Shown here: in pieces, positions 1 through 12,966 of the stretch
How the letters are laid out: each line of letters opens with the position of its first letter
How positions within the stretch are numbered: position 1 is the first letter of the stretch
From: Ctenosaura bakeri
Lineage: Eukaryota > Chordata > Lepidosauria > Squamata > Iguanidae
DNA: 64,000 bases
Assembly (NCBI GenBank): GCA_948474755.1
Contig: CAOLHI010000922.1
Span: 248,001 to 312,000, forward strand
Direction: 5' to 3'
The notes under the pieces: model-generated
What the model saw: only the letters and a program-made list of their open reading frames with translations
Databases searched by the model: none
Told to the model about the DNA's origin: nothing
Translations under genes and position numbers: made by a program

Positions 1-1643
<1,643 letters not shown>

Positions 1644-2606
1644 TAATCGTGTCTCTGCAGACATGGCTAAAGCAATGCTCTTTCTCACATTGCTTGGAGA
1701 TTTAAAAGTAGAGTTTAAAAACCATCATTGATAGAGTAAATTTAAGAAACTGTGCTAGTCTTAAACTGAACATTTAGCTACAATCCATTGTGGAAGATGA
1801 AATTCCAACTTCCCTGTATTTGCTGGAAGGAGGGCAACTGGAAAGAATATCTAAGTGGCAAGACTTTGTAGTAACTAAGCACAAACATTTTCCATGGACA
1901 GAAGTAAATCAATTTACAGATATCTGATGATGGGCATAATTACTAATATTTTTTGCATAGTATCTTAAATACAAGTTAACATTAACTGCAAATGAACATT
2001 CAAAAAATAAGTGTAAATATACTCCAGCAATCCTGCTGAGCTGCACCTTTGCCTAGGATTACAACATATTTTATACATGTTTCTCTACAAACTCAGATGG
2101 TCTCCTAATTTTTACTTGCCAATTTTTGTGTGTGATGTGGTAAAACATTCAGCCACCATAGCAGAAAGGCTGCTATACCCAGTCACTACAAAGAGATGAC
2201 AGCTGTTTATATTTTCTGCTGAATGTCATGGCATGAGGTCAGTGCTCTTAGTCCAAGGTCATATCTATGTAGGATTAACTTGGCCCACCACTGATACAAA
2301 AAAAGGCTCTGGCTATTTGGCAGCTGTAACAACCAAAGCAGAGAGAGAGGGAACAGATTGGAGCAAAAGGCACAGATGAACATTATCTTCAAAGGAAATG
2401 TCAAGGAAATTTTAGACAGATGGGAATTAAAAAACATTTACAAAAGGCCAATCAGTACTGCATCAGTATAAAAGCTGGTACTAGATGTTAGGTCTAGGTA
2501 GATTTTATTGGATCTGGTCTTATATAAATTTCATTCTTATAACCACTTATTTTGAGCCCTTGATTGATTTCTGAAATGACAACTCACAGAAATTCTATAG
2601 GTGAAG

Positions 2607-2735
2607 AATGTGTAGCCATCCAAATATTGTTGGACTGCCAGCTCCCATCAGTTCTAGGCACTATAATCATTGGTGAAGGATCATAGGAATTGTATTCAGT
2701 AACTGCTGCAGTGCTCTATGTTTCCCAACCCTAAC
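2607..2735. mobile_element. hAT-like MITE (family M)
   Basis: The left part reads 'atccaaatattgttggactg' followed by 'cagctcccatcag', and the right part is a decayed inverted version ending near 'tttcccaaccc'. The same layout (a 'ccagatgttgttggactgcaactcccat' type left arm and an inverted right arm) recurs at 8515..8645, 11110..11630, 42000..42137, 42187..42322, 46134..46222 and 63280..63417. It is non-coding and old. Confidence 0.55.
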
Positions 2736-3307
2736 TTATCCTAAAATATATATTTTAGAACAGTTCATGTGAATGAAAGTTTCAAGTGTGAGATGGTTTC
2801 AAGCCATCTGCATGTATAAAGAGGCTTCTTTTTAAATGTAAGAATTTCTGTGAAGATTCTCTTCATGTGAATGGCCACTTGTGCTCACTTTATTCATTGC
2901 TGCTTGCAGAAATGATAAGAGCCAAGAAATGATAAGTTTTTATAATTGGAGAATGAAAATTCAAAGGAGATCCTGGATAGGATGCTTAGGGCATCTATTC
3001 TGTGGTGTTCCTAACATCATAAATTATCAGAGTTAAGGCATGACTTACAGGGAGATGTGGCACCAACATAGGGGTGCTAGTACAAATGTAATTGACTTTA
3101 GAGAGAGATTTGGACAATTGTAGATAACATCCACTAGCCCCAATGATTATATGCAGAACCAGCATTAGGAATAAGTATTATTGGAAACTTGTGGAGGCCT
3201 ACATTCCTGGAAGTGGCCTGATGTCAATCCCCAGAGCCTCATGGCTGTATATCTTTTCCTCCTTGTGTTGTTGCTTCTTCACCTGTCTTCCATAAACATG
3301 AAAGCAA

Positions 3308-3570
3308 TAGGGATGCGAATTGTCACTTGCTTTGTTCCTTCATGAAAAAAACAAATATGGTTACTACTTTTCTGTATAAGAATACAATAGTTTCTGCACA
3401 GTTTTTATTGACTTTTGGAACTTCAGGGTTTGTTTGTTTGTTTGTTTCAAAAAATAATCTGCACAGAAAAGAGTGCTTTTAGGCCTATAAAATATTATTT
3501 CTTTTTCCAAAAAGCAGGAAGTTTTCTGTAGAAAAATGCATATTTTTAGCACAAATATAATTTTTGGATA
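3308..3570. repeat. Possible copy of palindromic-unit repeat (family R)
   Basis: This AT-rich stretch contains units such as 'tctgcacagaaaagagtgct' and 'gttttctgtagaaaaatgca', resembling the tandem units at 29405..30165 and 56855..57490. It begins near 'agggatgcgaattgtcac', which resembles the inverted end of the 56855 copy. It also contains a short (TTTG)n run at about 3430..3448. Assignment is tentative. Confidence 0.35.
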
Positions 3571-4044
3571 ACCGGTCCTGAAGTGTGAAAAATACTGTAG
3601 CCATTCCCCACTTCCTCAGCAGATTGTCCTGATGTCTTGAGATACCATTCTTTCATTGAGGACAAGAAAATTTGAAAATATACTTCACAACTCTAGCAAG
3701 CAGTCTTTAGTCTTGTATTTTACCTCTCAGAACAGTGCAAGATTGTTCAGGGAGGAGATCATTTGAGAACATCTTGTTCAAGGGGCCACCAAAATCTGAA
3801 GTAGACTTTGGCTATGCAGAACTTAAAAATCAGAGGCAGTACATATTTTTTCTTAAACTGTTCAGGATAAGCTAAGGGAGAGGTTTATAGTTGTCCTGCC
3901 TGTGAACTTCCCAGAACTTGCCTAGCCACTGTGAGAAATGGGATGCTGGAAGATTTGTACCTGCAAATTGATATAGCAGATCTCTTGCATTCGTATGTTT
4001 TAACACAATTAAAACCTTTGTTTTCACTGCTGCTTCCATGTCTT

Positions 4045-4281
4045 TGAGAGCCAGCATGGTGTAGCAGTATGAGCATTGGACAGATTCTACAGATCAGAAC
4101 TGGAATCCCTGTTCATCCATGGAAACCCACTGGATGATCTTGGGCAGGTCACACTCTCTCAGTCTCAGAGGAAGGCAAAGGCAAATAAATATGAACAAAT
4201 CTTGCCAAGAAAACTGTGTGATAGGTTTCCCTTAGGGTTGTCCCAAGTCAGAAACAACTTGAAGGCCCACAACAATAACTG
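4045..4281 (+). mobile_element. tRNA-derived SINE, Sauria-SINE-like, + orientation
   Basis: The head 'ccagcatggtgtagcagtat' and 'gagcattgg' is an A-box-like region, followed by a decayed B box near 'gaactggaatcc'. The body reads 'cttgggcaggtcacactctc', and the tail 'aagtcagaaacaacttgaag' then 'gcccacaacaataac' is the BovB-like 3' end. An 8-bp target-site duplication CATGTCTT lies at 4037..4044 and 4282..4289. Family knowledge: squamate Sauria SINEs combine a tRNA-like head with a BovB-type tail and are mobilised by BovB enzymes. The family name is from memory. Confidence 0.8.
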
Positions 4282-4320
4282 CATGTCTTCCAGCAGGTGT
4301 TGTCATAAAAGATAGTCTTT

Positions 4321-4734
4321 GGCTCTTTCCACAATCTACGTATCCCAGTGGTCTCCTGTGGGGATCCCGGCAGCAGCTCTGCAAGATGGGGAGCCTGAAA
4401 GGAGCACTCCCCTCCATGACAGATGCTTCTGTAATCCAGGAAGCACAATGGCCCTGCTTCTTCCTGCTGCAGTGCAGCTGGATACTGTCCCAGGCTGCGC
4501 TGGGGCAGGAAGTGCAGCCATTGCACTTCCGGACCCTCCACACACCAGGTAAATGTGGGATGGTGATGCAATCATGGTTCATTGACAGGGAAAACTCATC
4601 AATGATTTACTCCATGATTGCACCACCTGGGGACAGGAGAAGGATGGGACTGTGATGGCATCATCTGTAACCATTGCCGTGGCCCTGTTCTTCTTTTCCC
4701 CATTGTGGGATGACAATGTCCCACAAAAAGGGCC
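4321..4734. mobile_element. Harbinger-like non-autonomous DNA transposon (414 bp)
   Basis: The ends are inverted: GGCTCTTTCCACA at the left and TGTGGGA...AAAAAGGGCC at the right, flanked by a 3-bp duplication TTT (4318..4320 and 4735..4737). A 3-bp duplication with GGCC-type termini suggests the PIF/Harbinger superfamily. The interior is GC-richer than its surroundings and gives several short open frames in different frames, none resembling a transposase. An inverted relative lies at 12546..12963: conceptual peptides from opposite strands share a WxL...LGxEV...IDRE(N/T)xSMIY pattern, which here reflects shared DNA rather than a protein. Confidence 0.7.
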
Positions 4735-5614
4735 TTTATTTGAGAGAGATAAGAAACCATTCTCCAAAATGGCACTAGCTGATTGCAGTTTATAGAAATT
4801 GTTATATTAACAAAAGTAATTCACCTTAAAAAAATTAATTATGTATGTGCATACTTAACAGTACTTCAAATGAAAAGAAGATGATCCTCAGTTCATCTGT
4901 GAGGTTTTAAATGTCAAGTTTATTCTTCATTAACCAACCGGGCTTTTGCATTCTGCCGTAAAAAGTAAACCAATCTCATATTCAAGTACGATGAAAGAGT
5001 TAAATTGGCAACAGAACTGGGAATAGAAAAATATGGGATCTGAGGTTTTAAGGATTTTATATAACAATACAAAAGAATTATTGAAAAATCTTAAGTAAGA
5101 ATTGTACAGAAAATATGAAGAATGAATTGGTGGTCATCATCCTTCGGTTTAGACTAACAGAATAATAATCTGGTATCTGATTATTTTGTGACACTATTTT
5201 AGTTGATGCAAAAGCTTCTTAATAGATTCATCTATCTTTTTAAACAAATAAATATTGTAGCCCTAGCAACTGTATTCATGTTCATATTTTAAAGAAAGGC
5301 CATTCATAGAATGTCAAGCTACATTTATTACTCTTAAAAGGATCTTGTTCTGGAAAATCAGCCCAGTTTACTGGCAGTTTACTTTGAGGGAGTGAGGTAC
5401 AGAGTAAGTACACCATATTATTACAAGTCTCTTAGCTAGCTGAATCTGCTTAGTTCATATGCTGGAAAGAAAATAAGTCAGTGACTAAAACTTGAAAGAG
5501 GTCCAGGTGCCAGGGGATCTTGGAGGGAATTGAAAAAACTAACAGAGAGACATACACACAAACATACCCATAAGTACATATCAGTCCCTATAGATCTTTT
5601 TTTGTCTTTCTCAG

Positions 5615-5743
5615 GTACTCCCTCGACAGACATGTGGACTTTTCACCCATACAATTTTTTACAAAGAATATCCTGGAGGGCCTCAAGAACTAGACAAAAG
5701 TATCCGAGGAGGAGAGCTGTTTCTTACCATTCTTCTTAACCCC
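5615..5743 (+). CDS. NDST3: NDST exon (129 nt, N-deacetylase domain)
   Basis: This exon encodes 43 residues, starting [20 protein letters not shown] and ending [12 protein letters not shown], the strongly conserved segment following ...GIM in NDST enzymes (about residues 480-522 in NDST1 numbering). It lies in the second half of the N-deacetylase domain and contains the invariant RQTCG cysteine and the THTIFY stretch. The acceptor is AG at 5613..5614 after a long pyrimidine tract. The donor GTATGT at 5744 is a good match to consensus. Both junctions are phase 0 and the length is divisible by three, so skipping would delete 43 residues without a frameshift. The [10 protein letters not shown] and LFLTILLNP forms are the reason I prefer NDST3 over NDST4. 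Inverted repeat copies lie on both sides within the flanking introns. Confidence 0.93.
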
Positions 5744-7516
5744 GTATGTACCTTTGGTTTTACAACGGTAGTAAAATTCTGTGTGAGGATAAAATAAGTG
5801 TGGGATTTGGATGCTTCAGTCTTTGTTTCTATATTATTTAAAATAACATTTGTTTGATACAGACTGTATTCTAGCATTCAAATTAATTACTGTTCAGTAG
5901 CTGATACTATTTTTTGGCACTTTGTTGAATGGTGAACTATGTCCCTAAAGAAAAGATGCAGCCTGGCAAAGTGGACATATCAACAGATTGTGATGGTATA
6001 TTTATGCACAGTGCTCAAAACATTTCACAGACAGTGTTTTACTGCAAATCCTGCCATGATCCTACAATGCATTATTATCCCCATATTTTAGATACAGATG
6101 AATTGTGGAGAGGAAACACTAAAATCTGTCTGACCTCTGCCTAAAACTAGGTATGGGTAAGACTTTGCTTGTATCCATTTTTTATAAAATTCCACAATTA
6201 ACAAATTTCTCATTAATTAAACAGGAAAAAAATTAAAAAGTTATTGAGAAGGAAAGCACAATTGTACTTCTAAGGAAAGGATATTTTGGGCATACTTCAT
6301 AAAGCTCTGGCTTTGGATTGCTGCATCTTGATACTTTGGATGAGAGCTGAAACCTCTTTTTGTAGCAAAATCCTCATCTTTAACAGCTATATGGCAGGCA
6401 GGTACAAGATAAATCTCTCTACCTTGGGAATAGATGTTATTAATTAAATTTGATTAGTATAGATGCTTCAGAATTTCATTTCATTCGTCTTTCATAAGAA
6501 CATTCACAAATATCATAATGAATTTGACAGAAAAAAGACATATAAGATTTAAAAAGAAATAAATGAAGGAGAAGGCAAAACTGGCAGATTCATCCAGACT
6601 CACTTAAGAACCTCTAGTGAATTCATGGAAAGACATTCAAGCCATGGACTTTCTGATTTGTAGCTGAGTCTCTTAGCCTCTATAACACATCACAAAATAT
6701 TTCATGTTTGCATGTGACCCTGGATTTACTTTGTTAAAATTCTCTCCAGTAGCATAACTGAGCATCAAGACTGTAAATTCTTTCAGGAAGTTTATCTCCA
6801 TTTCCAAGAATAATGTGTTGCTATAACTGTTGCTTCTGCTGAATAAATAGTTTACAAGTCATCCAAGCCTGAGTGAGAGTTTTCCTACTCTGGAAGAAGT
6901 ACCACCTCTTTCATCCTTAGTTGAATAAAAATCAGATACATTTTGCATTGGAAGAAAACAACCCTAACAGAAATGCCCAGTAGGCCCTACATGGCAGGAA
7001 GCAAGACTCAGTTTAATTTAGCCCTTCTGCAGACTCCATCCAAATGATCTCCAAAGTAAAAGCCTATATAACAAAATATATTGAAATATTCTTCCATAAT
7101 GGATAGCAAATTAAAACAAAAATAAATGTGATGTATTCCAGTCAGTTATGATGTTATACAGTTGTATATTAATAGATCTATCAATGCTCAGAGGAAGCTT
7201 GCCAGGGAAAATGAAGTATCATTCATCCTACCACCAGGCCGTGATTTCCTCTGCCTTTTCCCACTGCCAAACAGGAGCTATTCTACATTAATATATTATT
7301 GACAACACTCTTTTATAAGGAACACAATCAATTAATACAAGCTTATTCCAGAATAACTATGAGACAAATGCCAGATCAAAGATGGTTCACTTGACCTAAC
7401 AGCATGCACAATTTCTCCACAGATTACATGTACCAAACTCAATATGCTTAGCTAAAATCTCATTTGTCCAGATTCCATCAACATTCCGCTAAAAATAAAA
7501 CTCTCTTTGTAGCAGG
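5744..7516. other. Intronic sequence, nothing recognised
   Basis: AT-rich sequence with no open frame of note, no recognisable mobile element and no microsatellite. The short open frame at 5929..6144 resembles nothing I know. Confidence 0.6.
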
Positions 7517-7747
7517 TTGTTGTTGTTGCTTGCCTTCAAGTCATTTCTCTCTTATGGCAACCCCAAAGCAAACCTATCATGGTATTTTCTTGGCAGAATA
7601 TGTTCAGAGGGGTTTGTCCTTGTTTCCTCTGAGGTTGAGAGGGTGTGCTTTGCCCATGGTCACCCATTGGGTTTCCACAGCCGAACAGAGATTTGAACTC
7701 TGGTCTCCAGAGTCATAATCCAACACTTAAACCAGCCCACCATGCTG
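7517..7747 (-). mobile_element. tRNA-derived SINE, Sauria-SINE-like, - orientation
   Basis: On the + strand this reads tail to head. It starts with (GTT)n, then 'gccttcaagtcatttctctc', 'ttatggcaaccccaaagcaa', 'atggtcacccattgggtttc', a B-box-like 'gatttgaactctggtctcca', and ends near 'aaaccagcccaccatgctgg'. It is essentially full length and opposite in orientation to the copy at 4045..4281. Confidence 0.8.
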
Positions 7748-8063
7748 GTTGCATGTAAGCCCTATTAATTCATTATTTTTGCATGTCATATTGACACATG
7801 AGGTGGGAGTCCTATCATCACTTCTGTCACCATTTTCATGAGCAAAGTGGTGAACATAAAAAGGGAGAAACTTGCTATCTGTGGGAGGCTTTCTATATGA
7901 TTTGGAACTCTGGAACATCAGAGTCCCAGTTCAAATGGAGAGTGTCCATGGATAATGGAAGACTGCTTTAGGCTTGTAACTCTCCATCTGTAGCAGGCCT
8001 AATAAACTGGAGGTGGAGGGAAGAGAAGGAGGCAGGGTCTAGGGCATGCCTTCCTCACATTTT

Positions 8064-8221
8064 AATTGTTATTGTGTGCCTTCAAGTCATTTCTGATGGA
8101 TGGTGACTCTAAGGTGAACCTATCGTGGAATTCTTTAGGTCTGAGTGTGTGTGCTTCCATGGCTGAGCAGGGGAATCAAACCCTGGTCTCCAGAGTCAAA
8201 CCACTAGACCACACTGGCACC
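8064..8221 (-). mobile_element. tRNA-derived SINE with internal deletion, - orientation
   Basis: The tail 'ttgtgtgccttcaagtcatt' and the head 'aaaccctggtctccagagtc' with 'ccactagaccacactggc' are present. About 70 bases of the body (the 'cttgccaagaaaacc ... ggaaggcaatgg' section of fuller copies) are missing. It has the same orientation as the copy 300 bp upstream. Confidence 0.75.
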
Positions 8222-8514
8222 CAAGTTTTGATATACAAAAATAATGAGTGATGGGGCTGTAGTTGCATGTCAAATACTATTCCCTTGCTACATCACTCAA
8301 TATTGCAACCTTTTCTCCACTTTTGTAATACTCTCTCATTTTTTTTAACATTTATCATTATCCCTCCTTCCATGACTCCATCCAGTTTTTTTATTTTCTA
8401 AATTTTATATACTTTTGATTACTTTCCATATGGTTCTTTCTGAGTTAACAAGTTAACAAGAACAAAACTAGTTAACAAGAACAAAATGATTAAACTAGGA
8501 AAATCTTTAATTCA

Positions 8515-8645
8515 GAGATAAGAAACATGTGTCCATCCAGATGTTGTCAGACTCCATCTCATTAGCCCCAGCCACAATGGCCAATGAGGAGGACTTATAG
8601 CAGTTGTATTCTAGCACCCTCTGAAAAGGCCACAAGTTCCTCTTC
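8515..8645. mobile_element. hAT-like MITE (family M)
   Basis: The left arm 'agaaacatgtgtccatccag' followed by 'atgttgtcagactccatctc' and the right arm ending 'ggccacaagttcctcttctt' form an imperfect inverted repeat like that of 63280..63417. It is non-coding. Confidence 0.55.
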
Positions 8646-10223
8646 TTTGCTTTCTACAATTGACACTGCTTTTTCCGTGACAATATACTTCCAGCCATCC
8701 AACCATTTCTATAATATAGTTCCTGCTCCATTGTGGGGTTATTTCACTTCCTCAAATGTCCTCACAATCTAAATATCATTTTATAGCACTGCTCTCTGTA
8801 GGAGACAAGTCGCCTCTTGTTGACCATCAGTTTGCCTCCTTTTCTCAAAATTTCATTTCAAGCAGCACTGATTTGTCAACCTCCTTTCTGAAATTTCATT
8901 TGAAGCAACACTGATCTGCCAACCTCCAGCAGCTGTATCTTCCTTCCACTGACTAAAATATATCTTGTCTCCTTCTACCCATCCCCTTTGTCACTGTTGG
9001 TTGCCTTACTCTCTTAAAGTGTATTAGGTCTTCTCTTAAGCAGAGATGTGTGAGAAATTCAGTTCATCTTTCTAAAGGATTTTAAATTATGTGTCTCCGA
9101 GATTGCATATGCAACTAGACACAAGTTTTAGGCAGAAATTTGTATATTGCTCATCTCTGAAAGAAAGGAAAAACAGCGTACTCAGTGTGTGTGCACATTT
9201 GAAATATGTGCAAAAACACTGCATTCTAAATGCATACAAACATGCTTTAATTAAGGGAGAATGTGACCACAAATGTGTTCATTTGGAAAAAGAAATTACA
9301 GAGAAAGATGTAGGGGCTTGATGGATACTTTATTTCACCCATTAAAGAATATCCAAATGGATCTGAAATTATATGGACTAGGAAATAGGATATGGAAAAG
9401 ATATGTGTAAATGGATTTCACACATCTGTCTATCTTTCCCTTGAAGATGCTTGGGTTTCATCAATGACCATATCCATATATTTGTACATATAATCTTCTT
9501 CACTCATTCCATTACAGTTTGGCATAGCCATGAGATTTTATTATTGTTGGGACTACTCTGTTGCCATTCATAGCATTGCTATATATATGCACTTGGTTTT
9601 CTATACTAACTTGTAATGTGTCATTAATCAGGAATATAGGTGATTGATGAAATATGTTCAGCAAGAGTTTACTACTTCTGACTAATCTAAATCTTAAACC
9701 TGCAAAAGAATTTGCTGTTTCTGCTTTGTTTTCTTAACAGTTCTTCAGTTAGTACTTCACTCCTACCATTCTTCACATATTTTTGTATTATCAAGATTTT
9801 ATTTATCCCAACATAGTTATGACATGCTTTCAGACCAAAAGATTGGGTACATTGCCAAAATATTTCGGGAATATCAGACATCTGGATATAATTCATAATT
9901 ATATCCAGTTGCCCATAATTCAATCTTCCAACAGATGTATTCACACTTGCTACTGTTATTGAACAATTACACATTTAAAGAGCATTAATAAACTGTGTCT
10001 TTGATCACTGTTTTGTTAGTATCTTTGCTATGGCTATTTCTCACATAACTTTTTAAATAAATGAATCCAGTATGCACACATCTGTTACTTCTTCCCTTTT
10101 CTTCTTGACCGTTTTCTGTTCACTTAGGGAATTCTATCATGCAAGATGAGCCATCTTCTAGCAGTTCAGACTTAGAAAAAGAAAGAAAGAATAGATAAAG
10201 ATGTAGTGCCTCAAAAAAGAACA
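8646..10223. other. Intronic sequence, nothing recognised
   Basis: About 8840..8930 contains a short imperfect direct repeat: 'tttcatttcaagcagcactg' near 8854 and 'tttcatttgaagcaacactg' near 8892. The rest is AT-rich with no recognisable element. Confidence 0.5.
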
Positions 10224-10301
10224 GGGAAGGAAGGAAGGAAGGAAGGAAGGAAGGAAGGAAGGAAGGAAGGAAGGAAGGAAGGAAAGGAAGGAAGGAAGGA
10301 G
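10224..10301. repeat. (GGAA)n microsatellite
   Basis: About 18 units of GGAA/GAAG, with one slip near 10284. It produces an apparent Lys-Glu-Gly-Arg repeat open frame, which is an artefact. Confidence 0.97.
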
Positions 10302-10861
10302 AGAGGAAATTTTAAAAAGTTGGTTACTGGTTTTCTTTGTTGTGTTTTCAAAAATTCTAAATATGGGTTTTGTAGTCTAGTTTTAGACATCTATATATTT
10401 AAATGATGGTTGCTGGACCTCAGGAGTAAAGTATGATTTGACTTCAAAGAGATTTAGAGTCCATTTAGATATGTGGAGCATTTTTATTGAAGAATTGTTA
10501 TATATAATATGACCTCTGCTTCAATATAAAAAAGAATTGCTTTTTCTTAACTACACTTTTATTATTTAGAAGATATTTCTGTCTCCTGACTTGCTTATCA
10601 CTGTCTCTGCACTATGATTAGAAAATGTTCTTTCCTTGACCATGCCTTTACTTCATTTTAATCCTTTGCTGTGTACCTCCACTTCCTACGTAAGCTTCTT
10701 ATGATTTCCCTGAACTACTGCTTGGTAAAATTTATGAAGTTCTGAACTCTAAAACTCACTTTTTCACTAACTTTATGTAGTAACTTACTGAAGCCATTGA
10801 TTGATGTCAAGCAGGGGCACTGCCATGCATACCAACACAGAAATGTTCAAACGCTATTAAA

Positions 10862-10980
10862 TGACAAGTTTATTTTCTTTATTTATATCCTGCCTTTCTT
10901 CCTCCCAGATCTTAAAACAGTAGCCACTCATCCAAATACTCACCAGATGCAGACCTGCTTAACTTCAGCAGTATGTCCTA
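10862..10980 (-). mobile_element. Possible 5S-type SINE fragment
   Basis: 'tttatttatatcctgccttt', 'catccaaatactcaccagat' and 'gacctgcttaacttcagcag' resemble the body of reptile SINEs whose 5S-rRNA-like part reads 'catccaagtactaaccagg...ctgcttagcttc' in antisense. The match is partial and from memory. Confidence 0.35.
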
Positions 10981-11225
10981 GCCTGAATCCTGCACTTTCA
11001 GTTGACAGTCCCTGGAGTCTTGCATTACTTTTTCCTATCTTACTAAAGATAAACTTCACTCCCACTTAATTTAAAAACAGAAATCTCTTTGGACCATATT
11101 TTTCTCGAGAGTAGGGATGGGCAAAATGTTCTCCAGGTGTTAAAGGATTATGACTCCCAACATCCCACAGCACTAGCTATGCTTGACTGGGGCTGATTAG
11201 AATTGCAGTCAAAGGGCTGCAGCTT

Positions 11226-11599
11226 CGGTGGTGGTATTATGTGTGTTCAAGTCATTTCTGACTTGACAGCAACCCTAAGATGAACCCATTATGGGGGTTT
11301 CTGAGGCTGAGAGTGTGTGACATACCCAAAGAATTGGACCCTGATCTTCTGGGGGCCTTTCCACATTACACTGTTACAGTGCTATTATTCCACTTTCAAC
11401 ATCGTGTGGAAGTCTGGAGTTTGTAGTTTCCTGAGGCCAAAGAACTTTCTGGTTGAGAATTCTAAATACCCCTCCCTAAACTGCAAACCCCAGGATTCCA
11501 CAGGATGTTGAAAGTGGAATAATAGCACTATAACAGTGTAATGCGGAAATGGCCAGAGTCATAGTCCAGTGCTCAAATGTTATACCACACTGGCTCTCA
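11226..11599 (-). mobile_element. tRNA-derived SINE, interrupted, with TSD
   Basis: The tail side (11229..11353) has 'gtgtgttcaagtcatttctg' and 'gagtgtgtgacatacccaaa'. The head side (11555..11599) has 'agagtcatagtccagtgctc' and 'ataccacactggctctca'. The two parts are separated by the family A element at 11354..11554. An 11-bp target-site duplication GGCTGCAG(C/T)TT lies at 11215..11225 and 11600..11610 (10 of 11 identical). Confidence 0.8.
11354..11554. mobile_element. Harbinger-like palindromic MITE (family A), copy 1
   Basis: 201 bp. The left end is GGCCTTTCCACATTACACTG and the right end is GTGTAATGCGGAAATGGCC. Inner arms 'ctattattccactttcaaca' and the complement of 'tgttgaaagtggaataatag' make nearly the whole element one hairpin. 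It is inserted in a SINE. The flanking triplets (GGG and AGA) do not match here, unlike in copies 3 and 6. Confidence 0.8.
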
Positions 11600-11630
11600 G
11601 GCTGCAGTTTGCTCATCCTTATTTTAGAGT

Positions 11631-12545
11631 AAACCTGAATTCTGATCTCTCTTAAGTAGTTGGAATAATGGTCTCTTCCAGATCTCTCTTAACTTTCACG
11701 CTCTGTGTGAAATACTTTCAAGCCATTCTCTGCAGCATAATCTCTTGTCCATTGTGATACTGTAACTCAGTTTAAAGAGGCAGATAACTGGATAGAAAGC
11801 TGCCTAAGAAGTTTTGGATAAAAGCCGTGGAGTGAATACCAGCGGCTAGCCAATCCCAGGATGGAGAATTCTGTGATGGAAGGGAGGAAGCTCTGAGAGG
11901 GAGGAAAACTCTTTTAAAATGGGTTTTTACTTCTGACAGTTGGAGACAGACAGTTGGAGAAAGACAATTGGTATCAGGAACAGAGTTTTGAAAGAGTCAG
12001 TTGTTTGAGGGGAGTAACTGACCATTGGGTATTTGACTGGCTTAAGAAAAGGCTCTGACATAAGAACTGACATAAGAACTGAAAGCATTCATTCTGTTTG
12101 TTATTAAATAAAATTATTCTGTTAGTTATTTTGTAAACCTGACTCTGGAAAGCATTATTCACCCTGAAAGAAGGGTGAAGCACACTTACCATTGAGAACA
12201 TAAAACTTACCCACATACTAACCCACAGTGAGGTCACCCGAAGGTTTAGGACATCAAATCCAAGGAGGGCTTTTGTTATTGTTTGTTTGTTTGTTTTATA
12301 AAGGGGACTGGAAGGCAGGATGACAGTGACGAATTACAGGGCCAGCCTGGAGGGAAATCTCTGTGTTACACCTATCTTCTCGAATTCCTTTTGGGATGAC
12401 TCAATCCTAGGTTGGTCTTCAATTTGTTATTCCTACATATTTTGTGTTCCTACACATTTCCAGATAACTTTCCAAATAATTTCCTGACAATGGGACATAC
12501 AATATTAACACTGGCAGCTGGTGACTTCTATGCTAGCAAGACCAT
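11631..12545. other. Intronic sequence, nothing firmly recognised
   Basis: About 11750..12110 contains two adjacent partial duplications ('gacagttggag' twice near 11935..11960, and 'tgacataagaact' twice near 12056..12081). No known element was recognised. A (GTTT)n run sits near 12279..12297. Confidence 0.45.
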
Positions 12546-12963
12546 GGTCTTTTCCACATAATGATGGTGTCCCAGCATGGGGATGTGAGAGGAGTGAGAC
12601 TGCGACAACACTTCTGCATGATGTCATTGTGGTGCCGTCCTTCTCGTGTCACAAGCCAAAGCGATCGTGGGGTATATCATTGACAGAGTTTCTCTGTCAA
12701 TGACCCCCAATTGCACGACACCCCCATTCTTCTCAGTGATGTGGAAGGGCAGGAAGCACGACGGAGGCACTTCCTTCCCGAGCACAGCATGGAAAAGAGT
12801 CCAGCTGTGCTGGAGAAGGCAGGCATGTGTCACTTGTACTCCCTTCCTCAGGAAGCCAATTGGGTGCAGAGGGGAGCATTCCCATGGTACTCACTTCCTG
12901 GCAAAGGCACTGCCGTGATCACAATGGAAAGACAATTATATCAGGTAAGGTGCAGAAATGGCC
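12546..12963. mobile_element. Harbinger-like element (418 bp), inverted relative of 4321..4734
   Basis: The left end is GGTCTTTTCCACATAATG. The right end complement reads GGCCATTTCTGCACC. The flanking triplets are CAT and AAT. The interior includes a perfect short palindrome 'cattgacagagtttctctgt' running into 'caatg' at about 12679..12703. Read from the opposite strand it parallels the element at 4321..4734. It encodes no recognisable protein. Confidence 0.6.
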
Positions 12964-12966
12964 AAT

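Larger units (their letters stand above)
11110..11630. mobile_element. hAT-like MITE (family M), split by a SINE
   Basis: The left arm (11110..11225) carries 'agggatgggcaaaatgttct', 'tatgactcccaacatcccac' and 'gaattgcagtcaaagggctg'. The right end (11600..11630) is 'ggctgcagtttgctcatcct'. A SINE with its own target-site duplication (11226..11599) separates the two parts, and that SINE is in turn interrupted by a family A element. Confidence 0.6.

Noticed and set aside
4045..4281. tRNA gene
   Set aside because: A- and B-box-like motifs are present, but no acceptor stem closes, the sequence continues into a SINE body and tail, and a target-site duplication flanks it. The same applies to 52790..53000.
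4232..4655. Cluster of open frames on both strands
   Set aside because: They lie within a Harbinger-like non-autonomous element; GC-richness alone explains the open frames.
10206..10406. Lys-Glu-Gly-Arg repeat protein
   Set aside because: It is a translation of the (GGAA)n microsatellite. The frames at 16788..17224 come from a (CTTC)n microsatellite in the same way.
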